Counted from the stretch's first letter, positions 52,894-62,444 are shown. The stretch is DNA of 64,000 bases from Cellulophaga omnivescoria (GCF_001999725.1 NZ_MDDP01000001.1:1-64000); one strand, 5' to 3'. A program made the numbers and translations. The notes: generated by a model not told the origin, from the letters alone.

Positions 52894-53457
52894 GTGACTA
52901 AAACAGAATTATATTCTTGGTTAAAAAGCGATATCAATCACTCTAGAGAAAAAAGACAACAAATTTCTGGTGTTATTTTAAAAGAGCCTAGCTTGGTTAC
53001 AGATTTACTTAGCATTGTTTTAAATGTAAACGATCCTATTTCTTGTAAAGCTGCCTGGGTATTAGAGTTTGCTTTTAAAGAGAATAATAGTCTTATTTTT
53101 CCGGTAATTACTACATTTTTAAACGGATTAAAATCTTTAAAATTAGAGTCTAGCATTAGACCTTGTGCAAAAATTTGTGAAATTTTAATGTTGCAATATT
53201 TCTCAAAAAAAGAAAACCCCATTCAACAAACACTTAAAACTAAACATCTAGAACTAATTACTTCTGCTTGTTTTAACTGGTTAATTGGTGACCACAAAGT
53301 TGCTACACAAGCATACTCAATGACAAGCCTTTTTCTATTAGGAAAAAAGTATGATTGGATACACCCAGAACTACGGAGTATTTTAGAAAAAAACTACCTA
53401 AACGGAACAGCTGCGTATAAAGCAAGAGCACGGTTAACATTAGCCAAAATAAAATAG
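52894..53457 (+). CDS. HEAT-repeat-like helical protein next to purB
   Basis: A 187-residue all-helical soluble protein. It starts from GTG (MTKTELYSWLKSDINHS), as no ATG is nearby. The pattern of helix pairs with small residues and prolines (SCKAAWVLEFAFKENNSLIFPVITTFLNGLKSLK, SITACFNWLIGDHK-like, VATQAYSMTSLFLLGKKYDWIHPELRSILEKNY, AYKARARLTLAKI) resembles ARM/HEAT-like repeats, where A-x-x-A and D-W-I-H-P-E-L occur. I recall related genes next to purB in other Flavobacteriaceae but cannot confirm this. Function is unknown; a protein-binding scaffold is a plausible guess. The distance to purB is 121 bases, and purB seems to have its own -7 element. Confidence 0.65.
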   Translation: MTKTELYSWLKSDINHSREKRQQISGVILKEPSLVTDLLSIVLNVNDPISCKAAWVLEFAFKENNSLIFPVITTFLNGLKSLKLESSIRPCAKICEILMLQYFSKKENPIQQTLKTKHLELITSACFNWLIGDHKVATQAYSMTSLFLLGKKYDWIHPELRSILEKNYLNGTAAYKARARLTLAKIK

Positions 53458-53542
53458 TAACTGTGCATTTTATTAATTCTATTTATTAAAATAACAGCAC
53501 ATAAAACAAGCTAACTAATAGGCATATAAACATAGTTTTAAC

Positions 53543-53550
53543 TACCTTTG
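53543..53550 (+). promoter_or_regulatory. Candidate -7 element for purB
   Basis: TACCTTTG fits TAnnTTTG and lies 28 bases before the purB ATG. A TTTG -33 is not seen at 19 bases upstream. Confidence 0.4.
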
Positions 53551-53578
53551 CAGCTTTTAAAAATCAACACAAAAACAG

Positions 53579-54922
53579 ATGTCTTTAAACCAATTAAATG
53601 CCATTTCTCCTATTGATGGTAGATACAGAAACAAAGTAGATGCTCTAGGTTCTTTTTTTTCTGAAGAAGCTTTGATAAAATACAGAGTTAGAGTTGAAAT
53701 TGAATATTTTATTGCTTTATGCGAAATTCCGTTACCGCAATTACAAGATTTTGATACTGCATTGTTTGAAAACTTACGTACTATTTACCAAAACTTTACT
53801 ACTGAAGATGCGCAAGCAATTAAAGAAATAGAAAAAGTTACAAACCACGATGTTAAAGCTGTTGAGTACTTTATTAAAAAAGAATTTGATAAGCTTGGTT
53901 TAGAAGAATACAAAGAGTTTATACACTTTGGCTTAACATCGCAAGACATTAACAACACTGCTATACCTCTTTCTATAAAAGAAGCTATGAACGAGGTTTA
54001 CGTTCCTATGTATTTTGATGTTGTTGAAAAATTAGAAGAATTGGTTACAGAGTGGGCAGAAGTATCTATGCTTGCCAGAACTCACGGACAACCTGCTTCT
54101 CCTACGCGTTTAGGTAAAGAAATAGATGTTTTTGTGGTTCGTTTAAAAGAACAATTTAATTTGCTAAACGATATACCAAGTGCTGCTAAATTTGGTGGTG
54201 CAACTGGTAATTTTAATGCACATAAAGTTGCTTACCCTAATATTGATTGGAAAGCTTTTGGACAAAAATTTGTACAAGAAAAGTTAGACTTACAACATTC
54301 TTTCCCAACTACACAAATTGAGCATTATGACCATATGGCTGCTTTGTTTGATACACTTAAGCGTATAAATACTATTATTATTGATTTAGACAGGGATTTT
54401 TGGACATACGTGTCTATGGATTACTTTAAACAAAAAATTAAAGCTGGCGAAGTTGGCTCTTCTGCTATGCCACATAAAGTTAACCCTATAGATTTTGAAA
54501 ACTCTGAAGGTAACTTAGGTATTGCTAACGCTATTTTTGAGCATTTATCTGCTAAATTACCAATTTCTAGACTACAGAGAGATTTAACAGATAGTACTGT
54601 ACTTAGAAACGCTGGTGTACCTTTTGCACATACCATAATTGCTTTTAGTTCTACCTTAAAAGGATTAAATAAATTATTACTTAACAAGGAAAAGTTTGAA
54701 CAAGATTTAGAAAACAATTGGGCTGTTGTTGCAGAGGCTATACAAACTATTTTACGTCGTGAGGCTTATCCTAACCCTTATGAAGCATTAAAAGGCTTAA
54801 CTAGGACAAACGAAAAAATTAATCAGAAATCTATAGCTAATTTTATTGATACTTTAGAAGTTTCTGATGCTATTAAAACAGAATTAAAAGCTATTACACC
54901 AAGTAATTATACTGGCATCTAG
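53579..54922 (+). CDS. purB: Adenylosuccinate lyase
   Basis: A 447-residue fumarase/aspartase superfamily enzyme that releases fumarate from SAICAR and adenylosuccinate in purine synthesis. The characteristic pieces are the opening NAISPIDGRYRNKVD, VTNHDVKAVEYFIK, EFIHFGLTSQDINNTA, the catalytic-His region MLARTHGQPASPTRLGKE, GATGNFNAH, FPTTQIEHYDHMA, and the signature loop GEVGSSAMPHKVNPIDFENSEG, which supplies the flexible Ser-containing lid. C-terminal helices include RREAYPNPYEALKGLTR. The length suits the E. coli-like longer subfamily. It works as a homotetramer. A terminator directly follows and the gene appears to be monocistronic. Confidence 0.97.
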   Translation: MSLNQLNAISPIDGRYRNKVDALGSFFSEEALIKYRVRVEIEYFIALCEIPLPQLQDFDTALFENLRTIYQNFTTEDAQAIKEIEKVTNHDVKAVEYFIKKEFDKLGLEEYKEFIHFGLTSQDINNTAIPLSIKEAMNEVYVPMYFDVVEKLEELVTEWAEVSMLARTHGQPASPTRLGKEIDVFVVRLKEQFNLLNDIPSAAKFGGATGNFNAHKVAYPNIDWKAFGQKFVQEKLDLQHSFPTTQIEHYDHMAALFDTLKRINTIIIDLDRDFWTYVSMDYFKQKIKAGEVGSSAMPHKVNPIDFENSEGNLGIANAIFEHLSAKLPISRLQRDLTDSTVLRNAGVPFAHTIIAFSSTLKGLNKLLLNKEKFEQDLENNWAVVAEAIQTILRREAYPNPYEALKGLTRTNEKINQKSIANFIDTLEVSDAIKTELKAITPSNYTGI

Positions 54923-54952
54923 TAGCCGTTCATTTAATAACTTATATAAAGC

Positions 54953-54986
54953 AAAAACCCATCAATATTTAAATTGATGGGTTTTT
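54953..54986. terminator. Bidirectional terminator between purB and the dual-nuclease gene
   Basis: AAAAACCCATCAAT and ATTGATGGGTTTTT form a 14-bp stem with a 6-base loop; A- and T-runs form U-tracts on both strands for the convergent genes. Confidence 0.88.
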
Positions 54987-55005
54987 ATATTTCTTAACTA
55001 TTTGC

Positions 55006-58000
55006 TTAACGCTTAATAAGCAACCTTGCTTTTTGGGTTACACCATTTACTCTTACTTTTAAAAAGTATTTTCCGCGTCTTAAATAACTTAAGTTGTAGG
55101 TTAAGTTAGATTTACCTGCTCTAAGCTTTTCTTGTGAACTAAACACTTTTCTACCATAAAAATTATAGATAACAAAGTCTGCTCTAGTTTCTATATTACT
55201 ATTTAATTGAATATTTAAATAATTTCTAAACGGATTTGGATACAGTCTTAAATTTGTAATAGATACCTGCTCTACTGCATCACAAGCACCTAGTGTTGCT
55301 CCGTAATACTTTACAAAAACTGCTGCTGCCCATTTAGACATACAGTATGATTTTCCTCTGTAGCAAACCTCTACTCCTGGTCTGTATGCATTACCACACC
55401 TTACATCTTCTACCTCTACGGTAACATCTGCAGTTGTAGTACAACCATTAGCATCTGTTACAGTAACTGTATATGTTGTTGTAGCCTCTGGACACGCTTT
55501 AATGTCTTGTGTAGTTTCACCATTACTCCACTCATAACTGTAAGGAGCAACACCACCTTCTATTGCTGTTACACTTAAGGTTGTACAAGAATCAAACCCC
55601 AAATAAACCTTTGTATCATCAGAAACAGAAATGTTTATTGCCTCTGGTGCTGTAATACTAAAATCTTCAGTAACCTCATTTCCTAAAGCATCTGTAACAA
55701 TAACAATGTGCGTACCTGCTCCTAAGTTTATAGCAGTTTCTGTTGTATCGCCAGTACTCCATTCATAAGCATATGGTTTTGCGCCACCTTCTACAACTAC
55801 TGTAGCTGTACCATCTGTAGCAGAACCACAAGTAACATTTGTTGTAGATATACTTACTAGTTCTAGGCCCTTTAACTGAAAACGCGCAGACACCGGAAAG
55901 TGATCTGATACTGTACTTGGATAGTCACTATCATAAAACTCATAATGTACACGCACAGATTCTGCTATATAGTTATCATTTAACTCGTTTGTAATAGTAA
56001 TATGATCTATCATATTTTCTCTAAAAACATACGATCTAAAATCTTGATTACTTAATGTTTTTGAAACTATATTATAATTAACCTCATCTGTTGCATAAGC
56101 ATTAAAACTAGATGTTGTAGTTGTTGTAATATCTGCAACCGTTGTATCTACATCATCATTATAATCACCTAATAGAATAAGTTTTTTATCTGCATATTGT
56201 ACATCTAAAGTATCTTTTAATACCTCAACATCATACTTACGCATATCATACCTACCTTGTGCATCTGTACCACTGTTAGCTCTTGCGTGCAATGCTACCA
56301 CATTTATTTGCTCTGTAGTACCATTAATGGTTACGTCTGCTGTCATTAAAAATGGTAAACGCCCACTTGCATAAAAACGATCTGTTGTACTTGGATAATT
56401 TACCAAAGCAGAATCATCTCCACCATTGTATAATGGGTGAATAGTTTGTAACAATACTTTTGTGTCTACCACATTTACAGTTGACGTATTGTAAATAAAT
56501 CCTAATTTTTGACTAACACCTGGGTCGTTAGGTCTAGAAACTGCCGGAGAAAGTACATAATCGTAACCAGGAAGTTCACTTACCATTTGAGCAAATAAAA
56601 CTTCGTCTGCAATTTCTTCTACAGCATAAATATCTGCATCTAACTTTGTAATTATAGCTTTTGTACTGTCTTTTTGTATTGCATCAGACATTGGGTTACC
56701 TGTTGCTGGCGAGTTTGCTTCATCTCCAAACCACTCTATATTCCAAGCTACAACATCTAATGTTTTGTCTTTACCTATTTGTACAGGAATTGTTGGTGGT
56801 ACATATTCTCCTGCACAAGGCATATCTTCTGCAGATCGTGGTAGTAACTGGTAATTTTCATAAAAACGACCAACTACACCTGTAATTTCCGAACAAATAG
56901 TAGGCTGACCTAAACCGACTATAGCTTCTACATCGTTATCTATTCTTAAAGATCCGTTGCCCGAGGCATCTGTTATATTGTAATTAGAATTTCCAAACAA
57001 TATATCTCCTGGTTTAGGAAAAGTAGGATTAATAACTGTTACTAGTTCTGCTGGATGATTAGCCAACTCAGCCAAAGTAATAGTTACTGGCTCTATTGCA
57101 TTTTTAGGTATACCATTGTTTTCAACATTGGTTACTGTTGCTATTTGTAATTGATCATTAAAAGCAGATCTTGTTCCTGTTACAGTAATAGAATCACCTA
57201 CCATAAAAACACCTTCTCCGTGTACCAACTCATCAAAAATAGCAATTGCTCCTGTAGCATCTTGTATATAAGCAGAACCAGCAAAAGCATCTGCAACGGT
57301 TAACACCCCTGTTACAGTAACCACTTCTCCGTCTGCTACATTTCTTGCCTCTGCAATACTAATAGTTGCTGGTGGTGGTATAACAGCTCCATTTTCTGTT
57401 CCTGGTGTTGGTATTGCTTGTGTGTAATTAGATGTGTTTCTTGCTCCTCCTTGTCCGTTTGGAATACGCTGTAAAGAATGTCCGTCTTTATTTCCTAATT
57501 CATCCTCATTAATTTGAGCTTCACCTGGATTTAAAAGAGCTAACAATTCAGTAGCATCGCTATCATTAGTGTCATACACCAAAGCATCTATTAAACCATT
57601 GGTAGTTACCGCTACATTCTGAAAATCTGAAGCATTACCTGTATATAAAGCCACTGCATCTGCTCCGTTTTGTAAACCATTACTTGGTATTACTAAGCTT
57701 ACATTTGGTACATCTGCATTACCCATTACAAAATAACCTTCTGCATTAGTTGTGTATCCATCTAAATCATACGCTGCATAGCTTTGGTTGTTAGAACCGT
57801 TGTAGTGTACCAAAACAAAACCATCTAAGGCTGTATTTCCTTTACCACCATCAAACAACTCTACAAACTCTTGTGTATCTGTGCCCGCTGTATCTGCATC
57901 TAGCTCGTTAATAACTAAAGTAATTGGCTCGGTTGCATTTGTATTAGAAGTTCCTGGTGTTGGTAATGCCTGTACATAAGTAACAGTGCTTAAAGCTGCA

Positions 58001-60672
58001 CCAGAACCATTCGTGTAACGCTGTAAAGAATGTGCATCTTTATCACCTGCTCCACCTTCGTTCATTTGTGCTTCTCCTGCATTTAACAATACCAATAACT
58101 CAGCATCATCACTATCATTAGTGTCATATACTAAAGCATCTAAAAGGTTTGCAGTACTTATGGTAGAGTTGTTAGGAAAATCTGTAGCATCTCCTGTATA
58201 CAAAGCAACAGCATCTGCTCCGTTTTGTAATCCGTTACTTGGTATTACAATATTTACATTTGGTACATCTACATTTCCTATTACAAAATACCCTTCTTCA
58301 TTAGTTGTGTATCCGTCTAAATCATAAGCAGCATAACTTAGGTTATTAGATCCATTATAAAAAACTAGCACTTTACCATCTAAAGAAGTATTTCCCGCTC
58401 CACCATCAAACAGCTCTACAAATTCTTGTGTATCTGTACCTACTGTATCTGCATCTAACTCATTAATTAATATTGATGCTTCTGTTGGTGGTACAACCAC
58501 AACTTGTCCGTTTGCAGTACCTGGCGTAGGTGTTTCTTGTGCAAATGTAGAGGTGTTTTGAGCTCCTCCTGCTCCGTTTAGTATACGCTGAGAAGAATGG
58601 TTGTCCTTATCTCCTGCTCCGCCTTCATTAACCTGAGCTTCTCCAGCATTTAACAAAACCAATAATTCTGCATCATCACTATCGTTAGTATCATATACAA
58701 CAGCGTCAACAATATTGTCTGTTGAGATTTCAGAACCGTTAGGAAAATCTGAAGCATCACCAGTGTATATAGCAACAGCATCTGCACCGTTTTGTAAACC
58801 ATTACTTGGTATCACTAAACTTACATTTGGCACATCTACATTACCAATTACAAAATAACCGTTTGCATTTGTTGTGTAGCCATCCAAATCATACGCCGCA
58901 TAGCTTAAATTGTTAGACCCATTATAAAGCACCATTACTAAACCATCTAGTGATGTATTACCACTTCCTCCATCAAACAATTCTACAAATTCTTGTGTAT
59001 CTGTACCAGGTGTATCAGCATCTATTTCATTTATTAATATTGAAGGAGTTACTGGTGTAGAAGAAGTTCCTTCTAATCGAACATCATCAAAACCAGCATA
59101 ATCACTACCTCCGTTTTGTTTTACAAATAACTTTAAACTTATTGAAGAAACCGTGTTAGGAACTGAAGCTGTAATTTGTTCCCAGTCTGTAGTGCTATAC
59201 GGACTACCAACTGTTATAACTTGTATTCCTTGAGAAGTACCATCGTGAAAAATTTCATAACTAATTGTATCCCCGTTGGTAACATCATAACCAACAACAT
59301 TTACTGCAAATGATAAACTCACATCTGTATAGGTAGATATATCTACAGCGTCAAAAGTTAATGTTCCACCATCTGCTGAACCACAATTACCTTCTAAATC
59401 TCTAATTCCAAAGAAACTTGTTCCTGTATTTGCTGTATTTATAGATCCTACGCTAGTAACTACATCCCAAACATCACTACCTCCATCATTACAATTGCTT
59501 GGTGATGCTATATAGTTCCAGTTATCTGTAGCAGTGCTCTCATATCCTTGAAAAACAATATAATCTCCTGTTGGAGGCGTTACTACCGCACCCTCTAGAG
59601 TTGTAACAGAAGCTGTATTACTATTTACAGATGTGTTACTTGCAGCGTCTATTGCTTTTACCGTAAACGTATAAGTTGTGTTAGCTGTTAAGTTTGTTAC
59701 TTGGTATGATGTTCCGCTAACAACACCTGCTAAAGTAGTACCATTAAAAATTTGATACGCTGTAACACCTACATTATCTGTAGCAGCATCCCAACTTAAT
59801 AGTGTCTCTGTTTCTGTTGTATTTGCTGCAACCAAATTTAAAGGTGCTGTTGGAGCTTCTGTATCTGAACTTGTATTGTTAAATTTGTTTTCTGCTTGTG
59901 GTCCTCCCCAAATAGCAGTTGCAAAAGCAGGATTATCTATAAAAGGGTTTCTATTTCCTTGAATTCCTTCTAACAATACATTTCTATTAATTTCTACTTG
60001 AGAAACTGGATCTTGTGCATTCCATTCTAAAAAAATATCTGGAACATCTGTACTATAGGTAGTTGCCCCTGTACCTACTGCTGTAGGCAAACATTGGTTG
60101 CCATAACGTACGTACATATACAATATCATTCTGGCAACATCTCCTTTCCACTCATCTCCAGGATACCAAACATTACCACTCATTAAACCAGCATTACCAC
60201 TACCAGCACCAAAAGGATGGTTATTACGTAACGAGTTAAACTGTACATCTGAAGATCTTAAATGGTGCGCATCTGATCCTGGACCAGATGTTCCTAAATT
60301 AGGGTTACCTAACGATTTTGGAAAAACGTGCTCTCTATTCCAATCTCCAACGCCGCCGCCATTGTTATTTTTACTTCTTGTACGGTCTGTTGTTGTGTTA
60401 CCATCTGTATCATTATAACCATAAACTAACAATACATTATTAGAGTTTGCCGGATCTAAATCTGTTTGTTTTAAAGCGTCCCAAACGCCTGGTGTATAAC
60501 TTAGTACGGTTGTTTGTGTAGTTGTTACTAAGTTTGCTAAATTGTTTTTTAAGTTACTCCCTGTTTGGGTAACATCTGTTCCGTTGTAATATGCTGGTAC
60601 TTGGCTATAACCCAATACGGCCACTAGCAGCATTCCAATGTAAATGAATACTTTAAGGTAATTTTTCATCAT
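55006..60672 (-). CDS. Giant T9SS-secreted dual nuclease with lamin-tail repeats
   Basis: A 1888-residue secreted protein. Domains in order: signal peptide (about 1-24); endonuclease I (25-265) with NREHVFPKSLG (N112, E114, H115) and DAHHLRSSD; fibronectin III (272-360); a jelly-roll-like part (370-537); three lamin-tail-like repeats (545-722, 733-910, 916-1095); an OB-fold DUF5689-like part (1102-1290); an endonuclease/exonuclease/phosphatase domain (1303-1602) with N1311, E1352/1353, H1462, GDYN (D1503, N1505) and S1589-D1590-H1591; SprB-like and PKD-like repeats (1605-1755); a Cys-rich segment (1757-1798); and a type A T9SS domain (1807-1888) with LRLYPNPFRNYLNIQL. It most likely degrades extracellular DNA to supply phosphate, nitrogen or nucleosides. 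It is monocistronic. Confidence 0.92.
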   Translation of the reverse strand: MMKNYLKVFIYIGMLLVAVLGYSQVPAYYNGTDVTQTGSNLKNNLANLVTTTQTTVLSYTPGVWDALKQTDLDPANSNNVLLVYGYNDTDGNTTTDRTRSKNNNGGGVGDWNREHVFPKSLGNPNLGTSGPGSDAHHLRSSDVQFNSLRNNHPFGAGSGNAGLMSGNVWYPGDEWKGDVARMILYMYVRYGNQCLPTAVGTGATTYSTDVPDIFLEWNAQDPVSQVEINRNVLLEGIQGNRNPFIDNPAFATAIWGGPQAENKFNNTSSDTEAPTAPLNLVAANTTETETLLSWDAATDNVGVTAYQIFNGTTLAGVVSGTSYQVTNLTANTTYTFTVKAIDAASNTSVNSNTASVTTLEGAVVTPPTGDYIVFQGYESTATDNWNYIASPSNCNDGGSDVWDVVTSVGSINTANTGTSFFGIRDLEGNCGSADGGTLTFDAVDISTYTDVSLSFAVNVVGYDVTNGDTISYEIFHDGTSQGIQVITVGSPYSTTDWEQITASVPNTVSSISLKLFVKQNGGSDYAGFDDVRLEGTSSTPVTPSILINEIDADTPGTDTQEFVELFDGGSGNTSLDGLVMVLYNGSNNLSYAAYDLDGYTTNANGYFVIGNVDVPNVSLVIPSNGLQNGADAVAIYTGDASDFPNGSEISTDNIVDAVVYDTNDSDDAELLVLLNAGEAQVNEGGAGDKDNHSSQRILNGAGGAQNTSTFAQETPTPGTANGQVVVVPPTEASILINELDADTVGTDTQEFVELFDGGAGNTSLDGKVLVFYNGSNNLSYAAYDLDGYTTNEEGYFVIGNVDVPNVNIVIPSNGLQNGADAVALYTGDATDFPNNSTISTANLLDALVYDTNDSDDAELLVLLNAGEAQMNEGGAGDKDAHSLQRYTNGSGAALSTVTYVQALPTPGTSNTNATEPITLVINELDADTAGTDTQEFVELFDGGKGNTALDGFVLVHYNGSNNQSYAAYDLDGYTTNAEGYFVMGNADVPNVSLVIPSNGLQNGADAVALYTGNASDFQNVAVTTNGLIDALVYDTNDSDATELLALLNPGEAQINEDELGNKDGHSLQRIPNGQGGARNTSNYTQAIPTPGTENGAVIPPPATISIAEARNVADGEVVTVTGVLTVADAFAGSAYIQDATGAIAIFDELVHGEGVFMVGDSITVTGTRSAFNDQLQIATVTNVENNGIPKNAIEPVTITLAELANHPAELVTVINPTFPKPGDILFGNSNYNITDASGNGSLRIDNDVEAIVGLGQPTICSEITGVVGRFYENYQLLPRSAEDMPCAGEYVPPTIPVQIGKDKTLDVVAWNIEWFGDEANSPATGNPMSDAIQKDSTKAIITKLDADIYAVEEIADEVLFAQMVSELPGYDYVLSPAVSRPNDPGVSQKLGFIYNTSTVNVVDTKVLLQTIHPLYNGGDDSALVNYPSTTDRFYASGRLPFLMTADVTINGTTEQINVVALHARANSGTDAQGRYDMRKYDVEVLKDTLDVQYADKKLILLGDYNDDVDTTVADITTTTTSSFNAYATDEVNYNIVSKTLSNQDFRSYVFRENMIDHITITNELNDNYIAESVRVHYEFYDSDYPSTVSDHFPVSARFQLKGLELVSISTTNVTCGSATDGTATVVVEGGAKPYAYEWSTGDTTETAINLGAGTHIVIVTDALGNEVTEDFSITAPEAINISVSDDTKVYLGFDSCTTLSVTAIEGGVAPYSYEWSNGETTQDIKACPEATTTYTVTVTDANGCTTTADVTVEVEDVRCGNAYRPGVEVCYRGKSYCMSKWAAAVFVKYYGATLGACDAVEQVSITNLRLYPNPFRNYLNIQLNSNIETRADFVIYNFYGRKVFSSQEKLRAGKSNLTYNLSYLRRGKYFLKVRVNGVTQKARLLIKR
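57388..59040 (-). repeat. Three near-identical lamin-tail coding repeats
   Basis: Three in-frame copies of about 540 bases with periods of 188 and 183 codons. Shared peptide strings include DTQEFVELFDGG, YAAYDLDGYTTN, VIPSNGLQNGADAV and VYDTNDSD. High identity at protein level implies recent duplication or gene conversion. The repeats may vary in number between strains. Confidence 0.9.
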
Positions 60673-60810
60673 AATTTATATAGGTTTGTCGGCCGTAAAA
60701 TTACTACTAAATAAAACCAAAGAAAGTGCTCTAATATTAACTTATTATTAACGATTAGTGTTTTTGTTAATAACATTTATTGTTAATATTAACGTGCTTA
60801 AACAGCAAAA

Positions 60811-60835
60811 AAAAAGACCGCATATAGCGGTCTTT
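60811..60835 (-). terminator. mscS terminator
   Basis: AAAGACCGC and GCGGTCTTT form a 9-bp stem with a 5-base loop, with an A-run on the left that becomes a U-tract for the leftward mscS transcript. Confidence 0.85.
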
Positions 60836-60857
60836 ATATATTAAAAAACAAATTGTC

Positions 60858-61667
60858 TTATTTATTAATTTGTACTTCGTGTGGGTAAGGAATTTCAATT
60901 TTAGCATTATCTAATGCTACTTTAGAACCCTCTACTGTAGCAAAAAATACATCCCAGTAATCTTCTGGCTTACAGTAAGGTCGCACTGCTAAATTTACAG
61001 AACTGTCTGCTAATTCTTCTACATTTACAGATGGTGCTGGGTCTTTTAATACTTTTGGGTTAGCTTGTAACATTTCTAAAAGCACCTGTTTTGCCTTTTT
61101 CATATCTTCGCCATAACCAATACCAACGGTAGTATCTACCCTCATTTTACCTTCCGCAGTATAATTAATAATGTTACCATTTGCCATTGCACCATTAGGT
61201 ACTATTGCTAATTTGTTTTGTGGTGTAATTAGCTTGGTAGTAAAAATTTCAATTTCTTTTACAGAACCTAATACGCCTTGTGCCTCTACCAAATCTCCAA
61301 TTTTGTAAGGTTTAAAAATCATTATTAAAACGCCTCCAGCAAAATTACCTAAAGAGCCTTGTAATGCTAAACCAATAGCTAAACCTGCTGCTGCAATAAC
61401 TGCTGCTAAACTTGTAGTTTCTACTCCTAATGTAGAAATAACGGTAATGATTAAAAAGATTTTTAATCCCCAACTTACTAGGTTTAGTAAAAACTTTTGC
61501 AAAGATTCATCGTAATTGCCTTTGGACATTACTTTTCTAGCAACACCTACTAGTTTTTTAATAAGCCAGGAACCAACAAGATAAATAATTATAGCCATAA
61601 TAATTTTTGGGCCATAATCCATTACTTTCTCGATTGCTAAATTCATCCATTTTTCTGGATTCTCCAT
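60858..61667 (-). CDS. Small-conductance mechanosensitive channel, MscS family
   Basis: A 269-residue inner membrane channel that opens under osmotic downshock. It has three membrane helices: about residues 18-36, 58-79 and 84-115. The pore-lining third helix is TSLAAVIAAAGLAIGLALQGSLGNFAGGVLIMIFKPYKIGDLVEAQG, containing the hallmark A/G pattern and the LQGSL-x-N-F motif. The beta domain and cytoplasmic vestibule follow (GSVKEIEIFTTKLITPQNKLAIVPNGAMANGNIINYT, with the P-N-G/N motif, and a C-terminal IPYPHEV). It functions as a heptamer. The gene is monocistronic, between strong terminators. Its length is close to the E. coli MscS size. Confidence 0.95.
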   Translation of the reverse strand: MENPEKWMNLAIEKVMDYGPKIIMAIIIYLVGSWLIKKLVGVARKVMSKGNYDESLQKFLLNLVSWGLKIFLIITVISTLGVETTSLAAVIAAAGLAIGLALQGSLGNFAGGVLIMIFKPYKIGDLVEAQGVLGSVKEIEIFTTKLITPQNKLAIVPNGAMANGNIINYTAEGKMRVDTTVGIGYGEDMKKAKQVLLEMLQANPKVLKDPAPSVNVEELADSSVNLAVRPYCKPEDYWDVFFATVEGSKVALDNAKIEIPYPHEVQINK

Positions 61668-61771
61668 AATTGTTAATGTTTAAATAGTTAATGTTGGGTA
61701 CAAGATATAAAATGTATTCTAAAAAAAAATTAAACACATTAACAGTTGTTAACATTTTACCATTTTATAAC

Positions 61772-61803
61772 AAAAAAAACCTGCTTAACATAATTAAGCA
61801 GGT
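61772..61803 (-). terminator. Terminator after the first DUF4252 gene
   Basis: ACCTGCTTAA and TTAAGCAGGT form a 10-bp stem with a 5-base loop, followed on the minus strand by T8. It ends the sigma/DUF4252 cluster. Confidence 0.88.
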
Positions 61804-61829
61804 CTGTAACAAATAAAAAGTGTTAAAAA

Positions 61830-62375
61830 TTAACTTTTAAGCAATTTCCCTAGGTCTTTAAATGCCCCTTCATCTAAATTAGACTTTTCCATAGCACTAA
61901 TAAATTTACCCAAGTAAGCAGGATTCATTTTATCTCCTACTAAGCGTATTAAAGCAAAACCTTTATCATCTTTATAACCATAAACAATTACCTCATCTAT
62001 GGCATCTTCTTCTCCGGTAAACTTAACTACACCTTTTGCCATTTTAGAGTTAATTTTCATTAACTGAGTGTATTTTTTATTAGATAAAATTGCATTCACT
62101 TTAGTTTTCTCTACTTTATATGACGCAACATTATCTGTGGTTTTATTAAATGCTAAAACATTTACTTTTTTAATAGACTCTACTGCTTTTTTCTCTTCAG
62201 GAGATAAATCTGCCGATGCTATATTTAAAATACTCCTAGGAATATCAAAAGAAATGAAATTTTCATTTTCATTACTATCTACATAATATTCTTGTAAACT
62301 TTGGTTAGAAGAGCAAGACCCTAAAGTAATTAACAAAGTTAATGCTACTGCTAAATATTTAATACTGTTTTTCAT
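61830..62375 (-). CDS. DUF4252 family lipoprotein
   Basis: A 181-residue lipoprotein with signal MKNSIKYLAVALTLLITLGSC (Cys 21). The body has NENFISFDIPRSILNIASADLSPEEKKAVESIKKVNVLAFNKT, YTQLMKINSKMAKGVVKFTGEEDAIDEVIVYGYKDDKGFALIRLVGDKMNPAYLGKFI, as in DUF4252, whose fold seems to mix helices with a small sheet; function is not established. It is the last gene of the sigma-factor cluster, 69 bases after the second DUF4252 gene with a hairpin between, and it closes at a strong terminator. Location in the periplasm or outer membrane is expected. It may be a target of, or sensor for, the ECF sigma factor. Confidence 0.87.
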   Translation of the reverse strand: MKNSIKYLAVALTLLITLGSCSSNQSLQEYYVDSNENENFISFDIPRSILNIASADLSPEEKKAVESIKKVNVLAFNKTTDNVASYKVEKTKVNAILSNKKYTQLMKINSKMAKGVVKFTGEEDAIDEVIVYGYKDDKGFALIRLVGDKMNPAYLGKFISAMEKSNLDEGAFKDLGKLLKS

Positions 62376-62398
62376 ATTGATTGATGTTTAGTTGTTAA

Positions 62399-62431
62399 AA
62401 TCATCAAGGTTATTTTTTAACCTTGATGATT
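62399..62431 (-). terminator. Hairpin between the two DUF4252 genes
   Basis: AATCATCAAGGTTA and TAACCTTGATGATT form a 14-bp stem with a 5-T loop, followed on the minus strand by TTTT. It may reduce expression of the distal lipoprotein gene. Confidence 0.75.
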
Positions 62432-62444
62432 GTCTTATTTTTTA

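Noticed and set aside
57388-59040. Repeated array that might be mistaken for a CRISPR or transposon
   Set aside because: The repeats are long, in frame, coding, and encode a lamin-tail-like domain.
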